DNA from: Prolixibacteraceae bacterium
GTDB lineage: Bacteria > Bacteroidota > Bacteroidia > Bacteroidales > Prolixibacteraceae
DNA: 64,000 nucleotides
Assembly: GCA_023229575.1 (NCBI GenBank)
Contig: JALNYZ010000001.1
Coordinates: 62,001 to 126,000 of the forward strand
Reading direction: 5' to 3'
Position 1 is the first letter of the stretch; each line of letters begins with the position of its first letter. A model generated the notes under the pieces. That model ran no database searches and had not been told where the DNA came from. It was given only the letters and a program-made list of their open reading frames with translations. Positions 36,578 to 44,344 of the stretch are shown piece by piece. A program made the translations under genes and the position numbers.

Positions 36578-37707
36578 TTCTTAGTGTTTTTATGTTTGAT
36601 GAGTATTCGCGTATATATTCGCTTAAAAGTGCTATCACCATTGGCAGTATAAAAACTTGGACCTCCCTGTGCAAATGTTCCTTTCTTTGCAACCTCAAAC
36701 ATAGGAATTCCGTGAGTTAAATTTGAGCCTATTATTTCAAATTGTTCGGGACAGTATTTATCAAGGAAACTAATTGGTACACCCATTATACCGTCGTAAT
36801 CACTCGGGATAGCATCGGTAAATGGCACTTCAATGGCACTATAGTTTTCGTAGCGATCATACGATTCTTTACCTTTAATCTCTTTGTGTTTGCTGTATTT
36901 CAGGTTGTCCGCCATGGTCATAAGTGGCAATGTTTGGTGACGCCGCCCATGGTCAAGGTTCGTAAACCAGCATGAATTTCCTAATCTTGTATAATCGCCC
37001 ACATATCCAAGTCGGGCAGCTTTCTGCCTGTCCTTTTCGTCAACTTCTGCACCTTTTGGAACAGCAAATACCATATCACTACCATTTCCAGTCGCCCCTA
37101 ACCAAGCTTTATTTTCTTTAATCAGCGGGAAAACTTCCTTGTAAGTAATGGCATTCATATTGCCGATTATCATGAATTGTTTGCCTGCTTGCACTATCCA
37201 CGCTAAAAAATTACGAAACAGCGAGAAAGGCGGATTGGTAATGATGATATCGGCTTCGTCTTGCAGTTTTTTGATCTCTTTGCTTTTAAAGTCGCCATCG
37301 CCTTCCAGGTAATGCCACTCCAGGTCATTCACATCAATCTTGCCATCACCCGTCTTGTCGTGTGTCAGGCTAAATATCTTGCCGTTTTTGGTAGTCTTGT
37401 TATAGTCGAATTGCGGGTCGTTTACTTCGAACAGGGTAGGCTGGTATCCGGTTTTGTATTTTTTACTGTCGGCCGCGTAGCTGGTACTGATCAATTTTTT
37501 CAGACCGAACCGCGCAAAATTCTGCGCAAAAAACTTGGTAAAGTTGCTCCATTCCGGGTCATCGCAGGGCAACAGCACCGTCTTATCCCGAAACACATCA
37601 GGGTTGAATTCCAAGTAGGCATTGATCTCTTTCTCTATATCGTGGTACTGTGTATAGAACTCGTCGTTTTTTGCATTTTTTGCATTCGAGAGGTTGCTGT
37701 TCGCCAT
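36574..37707 (-). CDS. EcoRI-type adenine-specific DNA methyltransferase
   Basis: A 377-residue N6-adenine methylase of the M.EcoRI family. Conserved blocks: NAKNDEFYTQYHDIEKE, LLPCDDPEWSNFTKFF, the catalytic NPPF at 158-161 (DIIITNPPFSLFRNFLA), NAITYKEVFPLIKENKAWLG, and YDGIMGVPISFLDKYCPEQFEIIG. It carries an extra segment (about residues 108-137) with an EF-hand/dockerin-like loop, DKTGDGKIDVNDLE (117-130), absent from the M.EcoRI sequence as I remember it. The target site is unknown; GAATTC is only a guess from the family. No EcoRI-like nuclease gene is present. Confidence 0.9.
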   Translation of the reverse strand: MANSNLSNAKNAKNDEFYTQYHDIEKEINAYLEFNPDVFRDKTVLLPCDDPEWSNFTKFFAQNFARFGLKKLISTSYAADSKKYKTGYQPTLFEVNDPQFDYNKTTKNGKIFSLTHDKTGDGKIDVNDLEWHYLEGDGDFKSKEIKKLQDEADIIITNPPFSLFRNFLAWIVQAGKQFMIIGNMNAITYKEVFPLIKENKAWLGATGNGSDMVFAVPKGAEVDEKDRQKAARLGYVGDYTRLGNSCWFTNLDHGRRHQTLPLMTMADNLKYSKHKEIKGKESYDRYENYSAIEVPFTDAIPSDYDGIMGVPISFLDKYCPEQFEIIGSNLTHGIPMFEVAKKGTFAQGGPSFYTANGDSTFKRIYTRILIKHKNTKK

Positions 37708-37737
37708 ATATTTTTAATGGTTTATTTTAAATGGCTA

Positions 37738-38610
37738 TTACCATCTGTTATTTTTGTTTCTTTCTTTCATTTCGCAGTCAAATTCCATTGAATTTAATAA
37801 TTCGGAATCCTGATAATGGTCATTATTTTTTAATATTTCGTCTACAATTATATCTTGTTGTTTATCGGAAGCAAATAGCATATCGTCAATTAATCGAATT
37901 CGATGCGGAATGAAGCTCAAAATTTGGATACTATCACATCTTTGAGGAATTCCTATTGTTCCTTTAATTGGATTTATTTTTGTATTCAACATTTTATCTT
38001 CGTCATCTCCAAGTAGAAAGGACCAAAAAATAAATTTTGAAAATTTTGCATACATCGAACAATAATTAAATTTCTCATTGAAGACTGTTGTCCCATCCAT
38101 CAATCTTGTCAAATAGTAATCAACACTTTGACTTGGCATAGTGTGATCAATAACATTGTCTATCAGAATGAGATGAACTTTGTCATAATCGTATGGATAA
38201 ACTCCATGTAGAAGAAAATTTCTCCACTGTTTCTCCGCGTCAAGTTGCGTATTATAAAATTTAAAGGATTTTGCATCTGGAAGCTCTAACTCAAGGACTA
38301 AGATCCTCCAAAGCATAGAAATGGCGAAATAAAATAGATTTTCATCATAAGTCATTTGAAGAAATGTATTGTCAAGATATTTTCGGAAAATATTCTCAGC
38401 GAACCATTTTTCTCTTTTACCAAATAGTTGTTCTGCCTCTTCAGAAAGCAAATATTTTTTATAGCCATCCTGATCTCTTTTGTTCGGAGTTGCATAACCT
38501 CTCTGGTATTTAGAGCCGGTTGATTTCATCCATTCAACAACGAATTTGGGATAAATATGAGAATTTCTAAGATCTGCTTTCTCTCTTGTCAGTCTGCATA
38601 TACCTATCAT
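37738..38610 (-). CDS. Unknown protein of the SHI-PKF type, first gene of the methylase cassette
   Basis: A 290-residue protein of no assigned function. Residues 6-30 (RLTREKADLRNSHIYPKFV) resemble the start of a group of hypothetical proteins that carry a CxxC knuckle and an S-H-I-x-P-K-F motif, suggestive of a treble-clef/HNH-like fold. Here only one Cys (C5) remains, so metal binding is doubtful. The remainder is helical and aromatic-rich. It lies 30 bases upstream of the methylase gene in the same direction, so it is probably the first gene of a three-gene operon. Confidence 0.6.
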   Translation of the reverse strand: MIGICRLTREKADLRNSHIYPKFVVEWMKSTGSKYQRGYATPNKRDQDGYKKYLLSEEAEQLFGKREKWFAENIFRKYLDNTFLQMTYDENLFYFAISMLWRILVLELELPDAKSFKFYNTQLDAEKQWRNFLLHGVYPYDYDKVHLILIDNVIDHTMPSQSVDYYLTRLMDGTTVFNEKFNYCSMYAKFSKFIFWSFLLGDDEDKMLNTKINPIKGTIGIPQRCDSIQILSFIPHRIRLIDDMLFASDKQQDIIVDEILKNNDHYQDSELLNSMEFDCEMKERNKNNRW

Positions 38611-38794
38611 GATGCGGTATTAAAATTGCTGGTAGCTTTTATATGTACAATAAAACCATGCATATACAACTAATAGGGGCTGTATAGGTTAAGGTTCATA
38701 TTGTTGGCAGCAATAAAAGTAATAAAATAAACACTTTACCATTGTAATTTATGGAATTTTTCATGTCATTCACATAGTTAAAAAAGAAAACTCA

Positions 38795-38830
38795 CCAACC
38801 TCCATTTAAATCAAAGCTTAGCGGGTTTGC
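38795..38830. repeat. CCAACCTC-type repeat, copy 1
   Basis: The segment CCAACCTCCATTTAAATCAA..GCGGGTTTGC matches copy 2 at 39215-39247 in most positions (CCAACCTC, ATCAA, GGGTTTGC). This copy lacks the left AAACCC arm needed for a complete stem. Confidence 0.6.
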
Positions 38831-39045
38831 TATTTCAAAAAATCGCGAACGGTTTGTACAACCGGTTTTAATGAATCCGTCTGGGGGGCGGCAGTGCGCT
38901 GTGTCAGCATGTCGGCGTAGTATTTACATGCCGAGTTCTGCTGCGGAACGTTGCAATGAACCGTTGAGGGTGGTGAAGTTGAAATTTCAGGAATATTTAT
39001 GTAGACGGAATATAAAAATCCCATTAGCAACAATTCCAGCCATTT

Positions 39046-39060
39046 AAACCCGGAGGGTTT
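39046..39060. repeat. Small hairpin AAACCC-GGA-GGGTTT
   Basis: A perfect 6-base stem with a 3-base loop, one base from the large palindrome at 39062. It may be part of that element. Confidence 0.6.
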
Positions 39061-39061
39061 G

Positions 39062-39151
39062 CATGTTTATAGAAAATCCGGGGACAACATGAGGGTTCGA
39101 CCCCGGCCGGGGTCGAATGGTTCTCGACAAAATGCTTTTTCTATAAACATG
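39062..39151. repeat. 90-bp double palindrome, REP/MITE-like
   Basis: Outer arms CATGTTTATAGAAAA (39062-39076) and TTTTCTATAAACATG (39137-39151) are perfect complements. At the centre (39096-39117) is a perfect 22-base palindrome of two TTCGACCCCGG half-sites. Outer and inner dyads share one centre (39106.5). No protein is encoded. I recall similar TTTATAGAAA/GGGGTCGAA palindromes in Bacteroidales intergenic DNA, but cannot verify this here. Confidence 0.85.
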
Positions 39152-39207
39152 TGATTCCTCCGGCATCTGTTTTGCAAATAATGGGAAGATTTACTCATTC
39201 TCATTCC

Positions 39208-39247
39208 AAACCCGCCAACCTCTACGATCAAGGCCATGTGGGTTTGC
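39208..39247. repeat. CCAACCTC-type repeat, copy 2 (hairpin)
   Basis: AAACCCGCCAACCTC ... GTGGGTTTGC forms a stem AAACCC/GGGTTT (39208-39213 and 39240-39245) around a core shared with copy 1 at 38795. The pair suggests a dispersed intergenic hairpin repeat. Confidence 0.6.
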
Positions 39248-39318
39248 AAAAAAAGACATATTAATCATTTGTGCTTTGGCTTAAAGGTTTTATATATTTG
39301 TAAAAAATTAGGATCGAG

Positions 39319-39516
39319 ATGACAACAATAGTAATCGATGATAAAACCATAGATGCAAAAAAGATGGTTGAGTACCTGAAAACCCAACGTTACGTTAAAA
39401 TCATCGATGAAAAAACACCCAATGCGACCTTGCAAAAATCAATCGATGAAGCTGAGACGGGCAAGGTAATTAGGGAGCCAAATGTAAATGAATTGCTAGA
39501 CCGGCTAAAAAAGTAG
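39319..39516 (+). CDS. Antitoxin of YafQ-type module
   Basis: A 65-residue charged protein directly before a YafQ-family toxin (4 bases between the stop and the toxin ATG). It starts MTTIVIDDKTIDAKKMVEYLKTQ and ends REPNVNELLDRLKK, a layout of short Bacteroidota antitoxins: a dimerising DNA-binding N-terminus and a flexible toxin-binding tail. The family is not identified by motif; the assignment rests on size, charge and position. Confidence 0.75.
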   Translation: MTTIVIDDKTIDAKKMVEYLKTQRYVKIIDEKTPNATLQKSIDEAETGKVIREPNVNELLDRLKK

Positions 39517-39520
39517 CTGC

Positions 39521-39793
39521 ATGTACGAAATAATCGTTACTAATCAGTTCTCGAAATATTACAAACTATGCATTAAGCGTAAATACGGCATCCATTTACT
39601 TGATCAGATCATCATTCAACTTGCTGAGACAGGTAGCGTTCCGCCGAATCATAAACCGCATATTTTATCTGGCAAGTTGCAAGGATATTGGGAATGTCAT
39701 ATTAAACCGGATTGGCTTTTAATATGGAGTAAAAACGAAGAGCAAAGAACCATTACCCTTGTTGGTACGGGAACCCATTCCGACCTGTTTTAA
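39521..39793 (+). CDS. YafQ-family mRNA interferase toxin
   Basis: A 90-residue RelE/ParE-superfamily toxin of the YafQ type. Diagnostic residues are in place: H47 (KPHILSGKL), the G-x-W-E-C-H-I-K-P-D-W-L-L-I-W block with D64, and the C-terminal TGTHSDLF with H86 and F90. Such enzymes cut mRNA on the ribosome. It forms a compact operon with the preceding antitoxin. Confidence 0.93.
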   Translation: MYEIIVTNQFSKYYKLCIKRKYGIHLLDQIIIQLAETGSVPPNHKPHILSGKLQGYWECHIKPDWLLIWSKNEEQRTITLVGTGTHSDLF

Positions 39794-39847
39794 ATGATGC
39801 CCTGTTCATGTGGGCCATAGTGGTCGGGATTATTTACACATCGAGAG

Positions 39848-41458
39848 CTAAAAACGCTTTATCAAACTGCAATAAATCTGGTGGTACGTATTCTGTTTTT
39901 CAAAGGTTCCTTCGTAATTGACAGACATTGAGAATTTGCGGGAAAATTGATAGGACAAATCAGCCTCACCAATGTGCTCCATGAGTTTTGAAGAAGAAAT
40001 GAGATAGTTATAATCAACGAACCGATAGTTTAAACCACAGTTCATCTTGCCGTTCAAAAAGTCCTTGTCAAACCTGACGCCATAAACGACTCCATCTACA
40101 TAACTGGTTTTCAAAATATTGGCAGTTAAAGTAGTCGAAATATTTAAGGAAGTAAATTGGGAGTAGTTAAATATTCCATTAAAATTTTTCGTGGGCTTAC
40201 TATCCCCTGCCCTATCCCAGTAACTCGAAGAAACCCCAATACTCAAATAATTGATTGGTCGGTAATTGATCCTCAATTGCACGCCCTGACGCGTGGCATC
40301 AGCGAGCATTACGTCAATGTAGTTCTTAAATGTCTCATAATAAATTATATTCTTACGATTGTCATAAGAGGTTGAAACAGATAGTTTTCTGGATACCCTG
40401 TAGGTGAGCATCAAGTAGAGACTTGTCAGCGACAGTTCATTAGAAGGAACTCCGGCAACCATTTTATACAGGTCTATCTCTGAAGAGAGAAACAGGTTCA
40501 GGCTTTTAAAAAGCGAATTGTCGTGCTGAAGATAGATAAACCTACGGTCGGTCTTTCCCGAATTTGTCTGGTTGAACCCGGCCAGGGAGGTCTGCATGAT
40601 ACCATTGTCATTCTTTACCGAATGGCCAATAAATGCGCCATATTCCAATAGTCTCCCATTAAAGCTGTAATCCACGTAATCCGGCCTAAAACCCCCGACC
40701 GCTCCCAGGAAGAAATGGTCAAAGTTCATCTCAAACTGAACCCCGTCAATGGCTCCAAGACTGGAAATATTGGGATTAACTTTCCGCCCCAACCAGATTG
40801 TTGTTTTATTATCTGCTTCATATTTCAGGTTCAGGTCGTAGATCTTCAGCGCATTGAAAATATTGCTTTTAACCGGCGCCCAATCATTTAGCTTATGGGC
40901 AAACGAGATGTAGCTATCCAGTGAGATGCGTGAATTTGAAATATTGGAGGCGTTCATCGACCAGATATACCTCAACCGGTTGCTGTTTCCCGCGTGCAAA
41001 TTGGAAAGGTTGGTGTAAGAGGAAATCTGTAGCCGGCCATCGATCCGCTCTTTCCGGAAAATTGGTGTTTGCCCTGTTTTGAAACTCGCGCGTTGTGAAC
41101 TATCTGCAGCAAGTATTGCACTGGACTGTTCCCTTTGCATCTCCCGGACTACGACGGCTTCTTCCTTAGGAACCAAGGCGATCACCTTATCTCCTACCTT
41201 TAATTTTTCCGAACTTACCGGTTTCCCTACGCAGGAAACAGAAGAGGCATTTTCAACAGATAACACCGGTACCAGAATTTCATTTTTCCGGATATAAATT
41301 TTATCCCCTGTCTTGATTCCTTTGGCCGATAAAAATTTAACATAGATATTTTGGGCTGTCTGGTAAGTGACTGCACCTTCAATCTCAATTTTCCCATTCT
41401 GGGCAAAGATGATTGAGATACTCAGTAACATTAGAATTAAAAAAAACGCAATCCTCAT
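39848..41458 (-). CDS. Outer-membrane beta-barrel of the multiheme cytochrome cluster
   Basis: About 536 residues from the ATG at 41458 (the TTG at 41473 is in frame). A signal peptide (IAFFLILMLLSISIIFAQ) is followed by a small SH3-like periplasmic domain (residues about 20-100, IKTGDKIYIRKNEILVPVLSV, with one Cys) and then many amphipathic aromatic strands to a terminal Phe (QIYCSLIKRF). It follows the 37-heme cytochrome gene by 153 bases. By analogy with porin-cytochrome conduits (MtrB, PioB) it could hold a cytochrome across the outer membrane, but no sequence similarity to those was seen. Confidence 0.7.
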   Translation of the reverse strand: MRIAFFLILMLLSISIIFAQNGKIEIEGAVTYQTAQNIYVKFLSAKGIKTGDKIYIRKNEILVPVLSVENASSVSCVGKPVSSEKLKVGDKVIALVPKEEAVVVREMQREQSSAILAADSSQRASFKTGQTPIFRKERIDGRLQISSYTNLSNLHAGNSNRLRYIWSMNASNISNSRISLDSYISFAHKLNDWAPVKSNIFNALKIYDLNLKYEADNKTTIWLGRKVNPNISSLGAIDGVQFEMNFDHFFLGAVGGFRPDYVDYSFNGRLLEYGAFIGHSVKNDNGIMQTSLAGFNQTNSGKTDRRFIYLQHDNSLFKSLNLFLSSEIDLYKMVAGVPSNELSLTSLYLMLTYRVSRKLSVSTSYDNRKNIIYYETFKNYIDVMLADATRQGVQLRINYRPINYLSIGVSSSYWDRAGDSKPTKNFNGIFNYSQFTSLNISTTLTANILKTSYVDGVVYGVRFDKDFLNGKMNCGLNYRFVDYNYLISSSKLMEHIGEADLSYQFSRKFSMSVNYEGTFEKQNTYHQIYCSLIKRF

Positions 41459-41611
41459 CAATTTTAAACTCAATTATAAGTATTTACCATTAATTAATTT
41501 ACTATTTACAATTTGGTTAATCATTGACGATTAAACCCTTACAGAACAATGTTTACGACATTCAATTTTCACGGTACTTAAATTAAAACCTTCATCTGAA
41601 CCTTTTTTGAA

Positions 41612-44344
41612 TTAATTGTTTCCCCTGGGATGGCAAGTGTAGCACGATGTTGCAGTGTATGCATAATTTTTTACGCCCTTATGGTCATTGTCCACAGAAG
41701 CTTTATTGCTATGCTCATGGCACAAAATACAAGTAAAGGCTGCGTAGTTGGTGGCAACATTATGGCAATCAGAGCAAAGTGTCCATTTGCCATTGTGTTT
41801 ACCGCTATTTATCGGGAAATACTGGGCATCATGATTATACGTAGATGGTGTCCATGCTGTGGTTGAATGGCAAATTTCACAGTTGGTGGGAAATTTGGCC
41901 CCCGCATGGTTTGGATTTGTGGAGGCATTGTATTTGGCTGCATGACAAGTGAAACAGACCGTGGAGGTTCCCTTGAATCCGGTGGTGTGGCATTTTGCAC
42001 AGACAACAGAGGCATGGGCCCCGGTTAAAGGGAAGGCAGTCGTAGCATGGTTGAAAATATTTTCCAGCCAATTGTTCTGGGTATGGCAGATGGTACAATC
42101 GGTTGGGTATCCCTGGGCTTTGTGATTGGGGGCTGCATCATAATAGGTCTGATGGCACCCAATACAGGTCAATGAGGCGGAAGTCAGGTTTCCCTTGTGA
42201 CATTGCGAACACTGGACAATATTTTTATGCGCTCCTTTCAATTCATAACCGGTGGTCGTATGGTTAAACTGGGATGGTTTCCAGGATGCCGGGGTATGAC
42301 ACTGGGCGCACTCTTTTGGAATACCGGCAACTACGTGACCTGGCAATTGGGAACTTGTATAAACCGTTAAATGGCAACTACTGCAAGCAGTGGGTGTTCC
42401 TACGTATCCATTGGCATGGCAGACAGAACAAAGCACTTTGGTATGTGATCCGGTTAACGGGAAATTGGTTGTACTATGATCAAAGCTGCTGGACAGCCAA
42501 TTATCCTGCGAATGGCATTTGGCGCAATCAGTCGAGAACCCGCTTTGTTTGTGTCCCGGGGCAACATCGTACTGCGCCTGATGGCAACCGATACAAACTT
42601 GCGGGGCAGTGGTGAGATTTCCTTTGTGGCATGACGAACACTGAGCAATCAGTTTGTGGCCTCCCTTTAATTCATACCCGGTAGTGGTATGGTTGAAAGT
42701 CGATGGTTTCCACGAAGCCGGTGTATGGCAGGTGGCACATTCCCTGGGTATTCCTGCTGCAACGTGCGCCGGCAGCTGGGAGCTCGTATAGACCGGTAGA
42801 TGGCAATTACTGCATACTGAGGAAGTCCCCTTAAAGCCAACCGTATGACATTTCGCACACAAAACCGTGGTATGCGAACCTGTCAACGGGAAACTTGTGG
42901 CTGCATGGTTAAAGCCATTCTCAAGCCAGTTGTTCTGGGTATGACATGTCAAACAATCCAACGGATAGCCCTGGGCTTTGTGGTTCGGGGCTGCATTATA
43001 TTTGGGCTGGTGGCACCCGACACAGGTCTGAGGCGCGGTGGCCAGGTTTCCGGTGTGGCAAAGGGAACACTGAACCAGTGCTTTGTGAGCCCCTTTTAGT
43101 TCATAACCTGTGGTGGTATGGTTGAAGCTGGATGGTTTCCACGCCGTGGGAGTATGGCAAGTTGAACAATCTTTTGGAATTCCGGCTGTTACATGGGCAG
43201 GAACCTGAGAGCTGGTGTAAGCCGCCATGTGACAGTTGCTGCAAACTGTCGTAGTTCCGGCAAGGGTCGTCAAATGGCAATCGGCACAATTGGCTTTTGT
43301 ATGTGCCCCTGTTAATGGATAATTGGTCGCTGAATGGTTAAAAATGTTCTCCACCCAGTTGTTTTGTGTATGGCACTTCATACAATCTACCGGATAATTC
43401 ACTTTTTTATGGTTTTGCGCATTGTCATACTGAGCCTGGTGACAACCCAAACACTCCTGTTTTGCCGATGTCAGGTTGCCTTTGTGACAATCGGCACATT
43501 GTACAACATTCCTGTGTCCGCCTCTTAATTCAAAACCCGTGGAAATATGATCGAATGTCGAAGGTTTCCATGCTGAAATGTTGTGGCAGGTTTCACATTT
43601 GACCGGGATCCCGGCTTCAACATGTTTTGGGGTTTGTGCCGCTGTGAAATGTTTGTTATGGCAAGAATTACATTCAGTCGAAATTTTGGTGTAATGGGTG
43701 GTCGTATGACACTGACCGCATCCTACATTGTGACCGCCGGTTAACGGGAAGAAATCGTGGTTTATCAATCCGGCATGCCAACTGGTCGAATTTTGATTGT
43801 GACATTCCAGACAATCGGTGGAATACTTATTTGATACATGGTTAGGAGTCGTCGTTTTCTGAAAATCACTGAGATGACAATTGACACATTCTATCCCCAG
43901 TGGTTCAAACTGAAAATTAGAGGCAGATTTATGACATTGGGCGCAATCGACCGTCTTGTGGGCGCCAAGAAGCGGAAACCGGGTCTTCTGGTGCATTGAT
44001 GTAACATCACTGATAATCCACGTTTTCGGGGTATGGCACTTTTCACAGTCTTTTCCAAGTGTTTGATTGTGGGCATCGTTGTGACAGTCAATACAATTTC
44101 TTCTTCCATCTTTAAATGTAAGTGTAAGGTGGCAGTCCCTGCAATTGACAACCGCATGCTGACCAACCAACTTAAAGTCCGTATTGTCGTGGTTAAATTT
44201 TACGTCAGTAGTATTAACTTTCCAACTATTGGATGTATGACACTGGGCACAATCGATGCGGAAGGCTTTCCCGTGAGGTGAAGTCTGACCCTGCACACAG
44301 AAAGCCATCATCAAAATGACTATTGTAAGTGACAAGTTGCGCAT
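41612..44344 (-). CDS. 37-heme c-type cytochrome with four hexaheme repeats
   Basis: A 910-residue exported protein (signal peptide MRNLSLTIVILMMAFCVQGQ) with 37 CXXCH heme-binding motifs by direct count, roughly one per 24 residues. Residues 250-821 consist of four tandem units of exactly 143 residues, starting at CETCH 250, CSTCH 393, CATCH 536 and CAQCH 679 (the next motif, CEICH 822, begins the tail). Each unit holds six CXXCH plus conserved FNHTTTGYELKGAHK and FPLTGAH segments that supply distal His. There are nine hemes before and four after. It belongs broadly to cytochrome c3/c7-like multiheme proteins. Its start overlaps the 20-heme gene by 25 bases. Confidence 0.93.
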   Translation of the reverse strand: MRNLSLTIVILMMAFCVQGQTSPHGKAFRIDCAQCHTSNSWKVNTTDVKFNHDNTDFKLVGQHAVVNCRDCHLTLTFKDGRRNCIDCHNDAHNQTLGKDCEKCHTPKTWIISDVTSMHQKTRFPLLGAHKTVDCAQCHKSASNFQFEPLGIECVNCHLSDFQKTTTPNHVSNKYSTDCLECHNQNSTSWHAGLINHDFFPLTGGHNVGCGQCHTTTHYTKISTECNSCHNKHFTAAQTPKHVEAGIPVKCETCHNISAWKPSTFDHISTGFELRGGHRNVVQCADCHKGNLTSAKQECLGCHQAQYDNAQNHKKVNYPVDCMKCHTQNNWVENIFNHSATNYPLTGAHTKANCADCHLTTLAGTTTVCSNCHMAAYTSSQVPAHVTAGIPKDCSTCHTPTAWKPSSFNHTTTGYELKGAHKALVQCSLCHTGNLATAPQTCVGCHQPKYNAAPNHKAQGYPLDCLTCHTQNNWLENGFNHAATSFPLTGSHTTVLCAKCHTVGFKGTSSVCSNCHLPVYTSSQLPAHVAAGIPRECATCHTPASWKPSTFNHTTTGYELKGGHKLIAQCSSCHKGNLTTAPQVCIGCHQAQYDVAPGHKQSGFSTDCAKCHSQDNWLSSSFDHSTTNFPLTGSHTKVLCSVCHANGYVGTPTACSSCHLTVYTSSQLPGHVVAGIPKECAQCHTPASWKPSQFNHTTTGYELKGAHKNIVQCSQCHKGNLTSASLTCIGCHQTYYDAAPNHKAQGYPTDCTICHTQNNWLENIFNHATTAFPLTGAHASVVCAKCHTTGFKGTSTVCFTCHAAKYNASTNPNHAGAKFPTNCEICHSTTAWTPSTYNHDAQYFPINSGKHNGKWTLCSDCHNVATNYAAFTCILCHEHSNKASVDNDHKGVKNYAYTATSCYTCHPRGNN
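41882..43597 (-). repeat. Four tandem 429-bp coding repeats
   Basis: The hexaheme units of the 37-heme cytochrome are four in-frame repeats of 429 bp, with no length variation between the four. Neighbouring units keep the order WKPSxFNHTTTGYELKG, CHKGNLTxA, CxGCHQ, CHTQNNWLEN and FPLTGxH. Equal length with base-level divergence points to tandem duplication followed by divergence. Confidence 0.92.

Larger units (their letters stand above)
38611..39318. other. Island intergenic region rich in palindromic repeats
   Basis: A 708-base gap between the methylase cassette and the YafQ module. A small minus-strand frame (38830-39033) is open but unlike any family I know and may be a gene remnant. Three repeat elements are listed separately. 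The left 180 bases are AT-rich and probably hold the promoter for the cassette. Confidence 0.5.

Noticed and set aside
38830..39033. 67-residue minus-strand frame in the island gap
   Set aside because: Not recognisable as a family and lies among repeats; may be a remnant, but too weak to call a gene.
38795..39247. CRISPR array
   Set aside because: Repeats are palindromic, of different kinds and irregularly spaced, with no regular spacers and no cas genes.
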